Part shown: positions 1 through 4,271 of the stretch, in pieces
How positions within the stretch are numbered: the first letter of the stretch is position 1
How the letters are laid out: the number at the start of each line of letters is the position of its first letter
Origin: Gammaproteobacteria bacterium
GTDB taxonomy: Bacteria > Pseudomonadota > Gammaproteobacteria > Chromatiales > Chromatiaceae
Length of the DNA: 7,492 nt
Assembly (NCBI GenBank): GCA_006227775.1
Contig: SBFV01000295.1
Coordinates: 1 to 7,492 of the forward strand
Direction of reading: 5' to 3'
Made by a program: the position numbers and the translations under genes
The notes under the pieces: model-generated
What the model saw: only the letters and a program-made list of their open reading frames with translations
Databases searched by the model: none
What the model was told of the DNA's origin: nothing

Positions 1-717
1 CCCGCCCGGCGGCTCCTGCCGGGATGGCGGGCCCTGGCCTATGGCGGGCTGACCCTGCTGGGCAAGTGGGCCCAACTCCTGGGCCAGCGGCGCTATCTGC
101 ACGACCAACGGCAGGGGCGGGCCGCCCAGCTCATCGAATATAAGGGTGCCGGTGCCAGTGCCAGGCCGGCGTCCGACTGGCGGGCTGACCGGGCCCGTTA
201 TCCAGAGAGTGCTCTCGTACGGGAACAATCCCTCTGGGCCATCGCGGTCTATCGATTCGGCCGCTGGAATGACCGCCGTCCCCCGGGGGCCTCGCGCTGG
301 CTGCTGGACCGGCTCTACTGGCTGCTGTTCCGGATGGTGGAGACCCTGACCGGGGTCAGTTTCACCAAGGCCACCGAGATCGGTCCCGGCCTGCGCATCT
401 TTCATTTCGGCAATATCTTCATCCACTCCGGGGTGCGGCTGGGGGCCAACTGCACCCTGCGCCAGGGCGTCACCATCGGCAACCGGGAGGAGGGTGGACC
501 GGTGCCGGTGGTGGAGGACGAGGTCGACTTCGGCGCCTATGCCCAGGTCCTGGGGGGGATCCGTATCGGCCGGGGGGCCCGCATCGGTGCCATGAGCCTG
601 GTTCTCCAGGATGTGCCACCAGGTTATACGGCGGTGGGTATTCCCGCCCGGCTGATCCCACCCAGGGAGGATCGCGACCTGGTCTCTACGGCCCCAACCG
701 CCAGGGGCGAGGTCTGA
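1..717 (+). CDS. Serine-acetyltransferase-like protein fused to an upstream segment (5' end outside window)
   Basis: The frame is open from base 1 to the TGA at 715-717, giving 238 visible residues. Residues about 59-238 resemble the CysE-type serine acetyltransferases found in polysaccharide loci: an N-terminal helix with the motif SLWAIAVYRFGRW, then left-handed beta-helix hexapeptide repeats from about residue 118 to 220. They include IFHFGNIFIHSG (His135 is the likely catalytic histidine by family analogy), VTIGN, an IGRGARIGAMSLV turn set and the terminal VGIPAR motif. Such enzymes transfer acetyl from acetyl-CoA to serine or, in these clusters, plausibly to a sugar. Residues 1-48 (LGQRRYLHDQRQ region) look like an amphipathic tail, perhaps of a glycosyltransferase, followed by a Gly/Ala/Ser/Pro linker. 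No in-frame ATG, GTG or TTG occurs before ATG 334 (residue 112), and a start there would remove the conserved N-terminal helix. A fusion is therefore the simplest reading; an upstream sequencing frameshift is the alternative. The acetyltransferase call is firm, the identity of the front part is not. Confidence 0.8.
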   Translation, partial: PARRLLPGWRALAYGGLTLLGKWAQLLGQRRYLHDQRQGRAAQLIEYKGAGASARPASDWRADRARYPESALVREQSLWAIAVYRFGRWNDRRPPGASRWLLDRLYWLLFRMVETLTGVSFTKATEIGPGLRIFHFGNIFIHSGVRLGANCTLRQGVTIGNREEGGPVPVVEDEVDFGAYAQVLGGIRIGRGARIGAMSLVLQDVPPGYTAVGIPARLIPPREDRDLVSTAPTARGEV

Positions 718-720
718 ACC

Positions 721-1980
721 ATGGAATCCCCACGCCTCCTCGTCATCGCCCCCTGGCTACCAAAGCTGTCCGAGACCTTTGTCTATCGCGAGGTGTTGGG
801 CCTGCGCGCCCTGGGGGTCGAGGTGATCACCGCTTCGGTGCATGACCCCGGTGATCAATGGCGGGAGCCGGCCTTGCGCCAGTTGGCGGAGCAGGCCATC
901 CCGGTCTATGGGGCTGGCCCCTTGGCCATGCTGGTGGAGGCCCTCAAGGAGGTGCTGCGGCGACCGCGACGGAGCCTGTCCACCCTGGCTCTGGCTTTGG
1001 GTGATGTCCTGCGGGCTCAAGCACTCCGTCCCCTGCCCCGGTTGAAGATCCTCTGGCAGTGCCTGGGGGGCCTGGCTCTGGCAAGCCGGCTGCGGGGTCG
1101 GGAGCCGGATCACCTCCATGCCCAGATGGCCCATGTCTCCACCACCATCGCCATGTACGCCGCCCGCCAGATGGGCCTGGGCTTTAGCTTTTCCGGCCAT
1201 GCCGCCGACCTGTTCCGGGATGCCTCCCTGCTGGAGCAAAAGCTGCTGCGCGCGGATTTCGTACGCTGCATCAGCCATTGGCACCGGGCCTTCTATCAAT
1301 CCCTGGTGCCGCGTCCGGACCAGGACTATCCGGTGGTGCGCTGTGGCGTCCCCCTGGACGGCCCCCAACGCCAGCCCGACCGGGCACTGAAGTCACCCCC
1401 GCTGCTGCTGGGGGTGGGGCGGTTGGTGCCAAAAAAAGGTTTTGACCTGCTGATCCGGGCCATTGCCCTGGTGAGGGCCGCGGGTCAGGAGTGCCAGTGC
1501 CGCATCCTGGGTGGTGGCCCCGAGGCCGCCGGCCTCCAGGCCCTGGTGACGCAACTGGGATTGACCGGGGTCGTCGAGCTGGCCGGGGCCAGGGACAACC
1601 CGGAGATCCTCGCCACCCTGCCGGAGGCGGATCTCTTCGTCCTGCCGTGCCGGACCGATGCGGCGGGCGACAAGGACGGGATTCCGGTGGTGCTGATGGA
1701 GGCCATGGCATGCGGACTCTGCTGCGTCAGTGGCGATCTGGACACCATCCGCGAACTCATTCAGGATGGCGAGAGCGGCTTTCTGGTACCGGCGGAGGAC
1801 GTCGAGGCCCTGGCAGGGCGGATCTTGCGGTTGCTCCAGGATCCCGACTTGCGGGAAGGAACGGCCCGGCGCGGCCAGGCCTGGGTCCGCCAGGAATTTG
1901 GCCTGGAGCCCAACCTGCGGCGCTTCCAGCAGGCCCTGCGGCTTGCCTCGCCCCACCATCTCGCGTCACCCTGCCCCTAA
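721..1980 (+). CDS. Glycosyltransferase family 4 (GT-B fold)
   Basis: A cytosolic or membrane-associated sugar transferase of 419 residues, probably adding one sugar to a lipid-linked repeat unit. The N-terminal Rossmann domain carries PKLSETFVYREV (residues 14-25), typical of colanic-acid/exopolysaccharide GT4 enzymes, and the FSGHAADLF motif with His160. RCGVPLD (207-213) precedes the C-terminal domain, which has GVGRLVPKKGFD (231-242; Arg234 and Lys239 probably contact the donor phosphates), the ILGGGPE strand, and ADLFVLPC. The usual E-X7-E signature appears as Asp319-X7-Glu327 in DGIPVVLMEAMA; Asp in the first position is, as I recall, common in this subgroup, so activity is likely. The ATG starts 3 bases after the preceding stop, with GGGGCGAGG just upstream as ribosome-binding site, suggesting coupling. 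The length is normal for the family. An A7 run at 1431-1437 stands out against the GC-rich background. Donor and acceptor sugars cannot be told from the sequence. Confidence 0.93.
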   Translation: MESPRLLVIAPWLPKLSETFVYREVLGLRALGVEVITASVHDPGDQWREPALRQLAEQAIPVYGAGPLAMLVEALKEVLRRPRRSLSTLALALGDVLRAQALRPLPRLKILWQCLGGLALASRLRGREPDHLHAQMAHVSTTIAMYAARQMGLGFSFSGHAADLFRDASLLEQKLLRADFVRCISHWHRAFYQSLVPRPDQDYPVVRCGVPLDGPQRQPDRALKSPPLLLGVGRLVPKKGFDLLIRAIALVRAAGQECQCRILGGGPEAAGLQALVTQLGLTGVVELAGARDNPEILATLPEADLFVLPCRTDAAGDKDGIPVVLMEAMACGLCCVSGDLDTIRELIQDGESGFLVPAEDVEALAGRILRLLQDPDLREGTARRGQAWVRQEFGLEPNLRRFQQALRLASPHHLASPCP

Positions 1981-1997
1981 CCCTGGTGAGATCACCC

Positions 1998-2930
1998 ATG
2001 TCGGCCCCGCGCTACCTGCTCATCACCCCCTGCCGTGACGAGGCGGCCTACGCCCGTCAATGCCTCGACTCGGTGCTGGCGCAGACGGTGCCGCCGGCGC
2101 TCTGGGTCATCGTCGATGACGGCTCGAGCGATGAAACCCCGGGAATACTGGCCGAATACGCGGCCAGGGTGGACTGGATCCGGGTGGTACGCCGGGAGGA
2201 CCGGGGACGCCGGGCGGTGGGTCCCGGGGTGATCGATGCCTTCTATGCCGGTCTGGAGACCGTCGATCTGGACCAGTTCGATTTTCTGTGCAAATTCGAC
2301 CTGGATCTGGCGATCCCCCCGGGCTATTTCGCCACCCTCCTCTCTTGGATGGCGGCGGAACCGGCCCTGGGAACCTGTAGCGGCAAGCCCTATTTCTGGA
2401 GCCCGGATCACAGTCGGCTCATCAGCGAGGCATGCGGGGACGAGATGTCCGTCGGCATGACCAAATTCTACCGCCGCGAGTGCTTCCAGGAGATCGGCGG
2501 CTTCGTCCGGCAGGTCATGTGGGACGGCATCGACTGCCACCGCTGCCGCATGCTGGGCTGGATGGCTTACAGCCGGGATGACCCCGAGACCCGCTTCATC
2601 CACCTGCGGCCCATGGGCTCCAGCCAGCAAAGCCTCTGGACCGGGCGCATGCGCCATGGCTTCGGCCAGTATTTCATGGGCACCGGCCTGGCCTACATGA
2701 CCGCCAGCGCCCTTTATCGCATGACCAGGCCGCCCCTGGTGGTGGGGGGGCTGGGGATGTGGTGGGGTTACGTGCGTAGCCTCTGGTCCGGCGCCCCCCG
2801 CTACGATGACCTGGTATTCCGCCGTTTTCTGCGTCGCTATCAGTGGTCCTGCCTCTTCTTGGGCAAGAGGCGTAGTACCGAACGCCTGCATCGGCTCGCC
2901 CGGGCCAGCCGGTCAGGAAGGCCCGGTTGA
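1998..2930 (+). CDS. Glycosyltransferase family 2 (GT-A fold)
   Basis: A 310-residue inverting glycosyltransferase of the exopolysaccharide type. The first beta strand and helix read YLLITPCRDEAAYARQCLDS, followed by VIVDDGSSDET with the nucleotide-binding Asp40-Asp41. The metal-binding DXD is Asp101-Leu-Asp103 in KFDLDLAIPPGYF. The likely catalytic-base region is WDGIDCHRCRMLGW (Asp176, Asp179), followed by HLRPMGSS and GRMRHGFGQYFMG, a C-terminal block I associate with glycosyltransferases of polysaccharide loci. A hydrophobic stretch around PPLVVGGLGMWWGYV may anchor it at the membrane surface rather than span it. ATG 1998 is chosen because the family's N-terminal strand begins right after it and GGTGAG lies 8 bases upstream; the same frame is open much further upstream, but that part overlaps the GT4 gene and has no family signature. 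It follows the GT4 gene by 17 bases. The sugar specificity is unknown. Confidence 0.93.
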   Translation: MSAPRYLLITPCRDEAAYARQCLDSVLAQTVPPALWVIVDDGSSDETPGILAEYAARVDWIRVVRREDRGRRAVGPGVIDAFYAGLETVDLDQFDFLCKFDLDLAIPPGYFATLLSWMAAEPALGTCSGKPYFWSPDHSRLISEACGDEMSVGMTKFYRRECFQEIGGFVRQVMWDGIDCHRCRMLGWMAYSRDDPETRFIHLRPMGSSQQSLWTGRMRHGFGQYFMGTGLAYMTASALYRMTRPPLVVGGLGMWWGYVRSLWSGAPRYDDLVFRRFLRRYQWSCLFLGKRRSTERLHRLARASRSGRPG

Positions 2931-2958
2931 TCAGTCCGCGCCCCCGCGTGATCAAGCC
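2925..2958 (+). other. Stem-loop at the end of the GT2 gene
   Basis: TTGATCA at 2927-2933 is the exact reverse complement of TGATCAA at 2949-2955. Inside it, CGCG at 2937-2940 pairs with CGCG at 2945-2948 around a CCCC loop, leaving only the three bases GTC (2934-2936) as a bulge. GG at 2925-2926 can extend the outer stem against CC at 2957-2958 across a one-base bulge. The GT2 stop codon TGA (2928-2930) is within the left arm. No T-tract follows, so it is not a standard intrinsic terminator. It could attenuate transcription, protect the upstream message from 3' exonucleases, or be a protein-binding dyad. Confidence 0.6.
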
Positions 2959-2983
2959 CCCCCTGGTGTTCCCTCTGGCGACC

Positions 2984-2994
2984 GGGGGGGTGGA
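2984..2994 (+). promoter_or_regulatory. Ribosome-binding site supporting a TTG start
   Basis: A run of seven G followed by TGGA ends 3 bases before the TTG at 2998; the G-run itself ends 7 bases before it. It can pair with the anti-Shine-Dalgarno CCUCC using one G-U pair. This decides the start of the export lipoprotein gene, because no ATG lies between the GT2 stop and the lipobox cysteine apart from ATG 3070, which would remove the signal peptide. Confidence 0.5.
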
Positions 2995-2997
2995 ACC

Positions 2998-4092
2998 TTG
3001 CCCGCTGGACTGATCTCCAGGCGCCTCGCGGCTACTTTGTGGCTGCTGATAGTCTGGGGACTGCTATGGATGGCCGGTTGCGCCTCGGTGGCCACCGAGC
3101 CCGGCCGTTACGGCGTCGCGGAAGGCGCCGGTGATCCGGCCACCACCCCTTATGAGAAGTTGGATCAGGAAGTGGTCGGTCAATTGCTTGAGCTGAGACG
3201 GCGCATGGATCAGCCCCTCGCCAGCGAGGAACAGATCAGGAACTTTACCGGCGCGGACGCCGACGTTTATCGCCTGGGCCCCGGTGATGAGTTTTCCTTG
3301 CTGGTGCGTGGCCGGGAGGATGTCAGCGTCCCCCTGGTGACAGTCTCACCGGATGGCCTCGTCTCTCTCCCCCGGATCGGTCTGGTCAAGATCCAGGGTA
3401 TGAGCATCCCGGAGGCCACCGATTACGTGCGCAAAGCCCTGGAGCCCTACTATGAGGCGCCCGAGGTGACGCTGCTGATGCGCAGCTTCAAGAACAACAA
3501 GATCCTGATGCTGGGGCAGGTCGCCAACCCGGGTATCATCCATATTCCCACGTCCGCGACGCTGCTGGAGGCCATTGCCATGGCTGGCGGGGTGGTCAAG
3601 GATACCCAGGGCAACAGCCCGCCGATCAATCGCTGCATCATTGGGCGCGGCAAGGACCGGGTGATCTGGATCGACCTGCGGGATCTGATCGAGAACGGCA
3701 ACCTGGCCTTGAACGCGCGCTTGCAGAACGGTGACGTGGTCCTGATTCCCCAGGGCCAGGCCTCCGTGGCCTATGTCCTGGGTGAGGTGCGCAACCAGGG
3801 GACCCTGTTGCTTCGTTCACCCATGACGGTGCTGGATGCCTTAACCCAGTCCGGGGGTCTGACCAAGGACGCGGACGTCGCCCGGATCTACCTGGTGCGC
3901 GCCGAGGGGGAGGCGGGCCTGGTGGAGCGGATCGACCTCGCCAACCTGGTGGAGCGGGCCGACCTGCGGAAGAACTATACCCTGCGGGAAGGGGACCTGG
4001 TCTTCGTGGCGGAACGGGGGATCAGCAACTTCCATTATTACCTGAGCCGGTTGCTCCCCACCATCAGCGTCATGAACTTGACCAATCCCTAG
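2998..4092 (+). CDS. Wza/GumB-like outer-membrane polysaccharide export lipoprotein
   Basis: From TTG 2998 the protein has 364 residues. Residues 1-27 form a lipoprotein signal peptide: Arg8-Arg9, a hydrophobic core rich in Leu and Trp, and the lipobox MAGC with the lipidated Cys28. Ala at +2 predicts outer-membrane sorting. Residues about 88-163 are a polysaccharide export (Poly_export, PES) domain with YRLGPGDEF (91-99), the DGLVSLPRIG turn and an EVTLLM end. Two SLBB-type domains follow, from about 165 (NNKILMLGQVANPG, then LLEAIAMAGG) and about 257 (YVLGEVRNQGTLLL, then VLDALTQSGGL), and a final LREGDLVFV motif. The last 20 residues (HYYLSRLLP region) may make the short outer-membrane helix seen in Wza-type oligomers. 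The expected role is the oligomeric exit channel working with the chain-length protein encoded next. The frame is also open upstream back to ATG 2806, but that would overlap the GT2 gene and bury the signal peptide. Confidence 0.92.
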   Translation: MPAGLISRRLAATLWLLIVWGLLWMAGCASVATEPGRYGVAEGAGDPATTPYEKLDQEVVGQLLELRRRMDQPLASEEQIRNFTGADADVYRLGPGDEFSLLVRGREDVSVPLVTVSPDGLVSLPRIGLVKIQGMSIPEATDYVRKALEPYYEAPEVTLLMRSFKNNKILMLGQVANPGIIHIPTSATLLEAIAMAGGVVKDTQGNSPPINRCIIGRGKDRVIWIDLRDLIENGNLALNARLQNGDVVLIPQGQASVAYVLGEVRNQGTLLLRSPMTVLDALTQSGGLTKDADVARIYLVRAEGEAGLVERIDLANLVERADLRKNYTLREGDLVFVAERGISNFHYYLSRLLPTISVMNLTNP

Positions 4093-4100
4093 GGACGGCA

Positions 4101-4271
4101 ATGAAGCACCCAAGAGCGATTCGCGCCGGTGTAACCGTTCAGACCCCCTCTCCCCAACCCTCCCCCGCCAGGGGGGAGGAAGTAAGAGAATTAGCGGGTT
4201 GTGCTACCTATGCCACCTTGGGCACTAGGGAGAGTGAGCGCTTGCGCGCCGGTTATCACGGTAGGCGGTAA
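4101..4271 (+). CDS. Doubtful 56-codon frame overlapping the next start (TAATG)
   Basis: ATG 4101 lies 8 bases after the export gene stop and is preceded by AGGGACGG, a plausible ribosome-binding site. The frame runs 56 codons to TAA at 4269-4271, whose last A is the first base of the following ATG. The predicted peptide is Arg-rich and low in complexity (QTPSPQPSPARGEE section) with no recognisable domain, signal peptide or membrane segment, and it runs straight through the hairpin repeat. I infer that it is not a functional protein. Its translation could still deliver ribosomes to the weakly led chain-length gene. Confidence 0.15.
   Translation: MKHPRAIRAGVTVQTPSPQPSPARGEEVRELAGCATYATLGTRESERLRAGYHGRR
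4114..4253 (+). repeat. Imperfect direct repeat pair of a short dyad
   Basis: Copy 1 is GAGCGATTCGCGCCGGT at 4114-4130; copy 2 is GAGCGCTTGCGCGCCGGT at 4236-4253. They differ by one substitution and one inserted base and lie 122 bases apart. Each contains its own small palindrome, GCGA-T-TCGC in the first and GCGC-TT-GCGC in the second. They bracket most of the gap between the export and chain-length genes, including the C-run/G-run hairpin. They may be paired operator sites or remnants of a duplication; chance is possible in such GC-rich DNA. Confidence 0.35.
4143..4180 (+). repeat. C-run/G-run hairpin element in the export/chain-length gap
   Basis: CCTCCCCC at 4159-4166 pairs perfectly with GGGGGAGG at 4172-4179 around a five-base loop. 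It is preceded by CCCCCTCTCCCCAACC. This wording resembles a short hairpin repeat I recall seeing dispersed between genes in many proteobacterial genomes; I cannot confirm its copy number here. The bases after the stem are AAGTAAGAG, not a T-tract, so it is unlikely to be an intrinsic terminator, though it may protect or attenuate the message between the two genes. The rest of 4093-4270 shows no convincing promoter. Confidence 0.55.

Noticed and set aside
334..717. Start of the acetyltransferase at ATG 334
   Set aside because: It would delete the conserved SLWAIAVYRFGRW helix, and the frame upstream continues as typical family sequence.
757..1959. Minus-strand frames (757-1368 and 1393-1959) opposite the GT4 gene
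   Set aside because: They are low-complexity mirrors of GT4 codons with no domain features.
1491..1997. Longer version of the GT2 protein starting before 1998
   Set aside because: The extra part is Arg/Gly/Pro-rich, overlaps the GT4 gene in another frame, and the family's first strand begins right after ATG 1998.
1992..2891. 299-codon open frame on the minus strand opposite the GT2 gene
   Set aside because: It lies fully antisense to a gene with clear DDG and DXD motifs, has no recognisable domain, and long antisense frames are expected in GC-rich coding DNA.
2806..2997. Longer version of the export protein starting at ATG 2806
   Set aside because: It overlaps the GT2 coding sequence by 125 bases and would place the lipoprotein signal peptide inside the protein.
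4159..4190. Intrinsic terminator at the C-run/G-run hairpin
   Set aside because: The stem is followed by AAGTAAGAG rather than a T-tract, on either strand.
4185..4270. Promoter for the chain-length gene
   Set aside because: I could not find a convincing sigma-70 pair or a sigma-54 GG/GC element at proper spacing; TTGTGC and TTGGGC hexamers have no matching -10.
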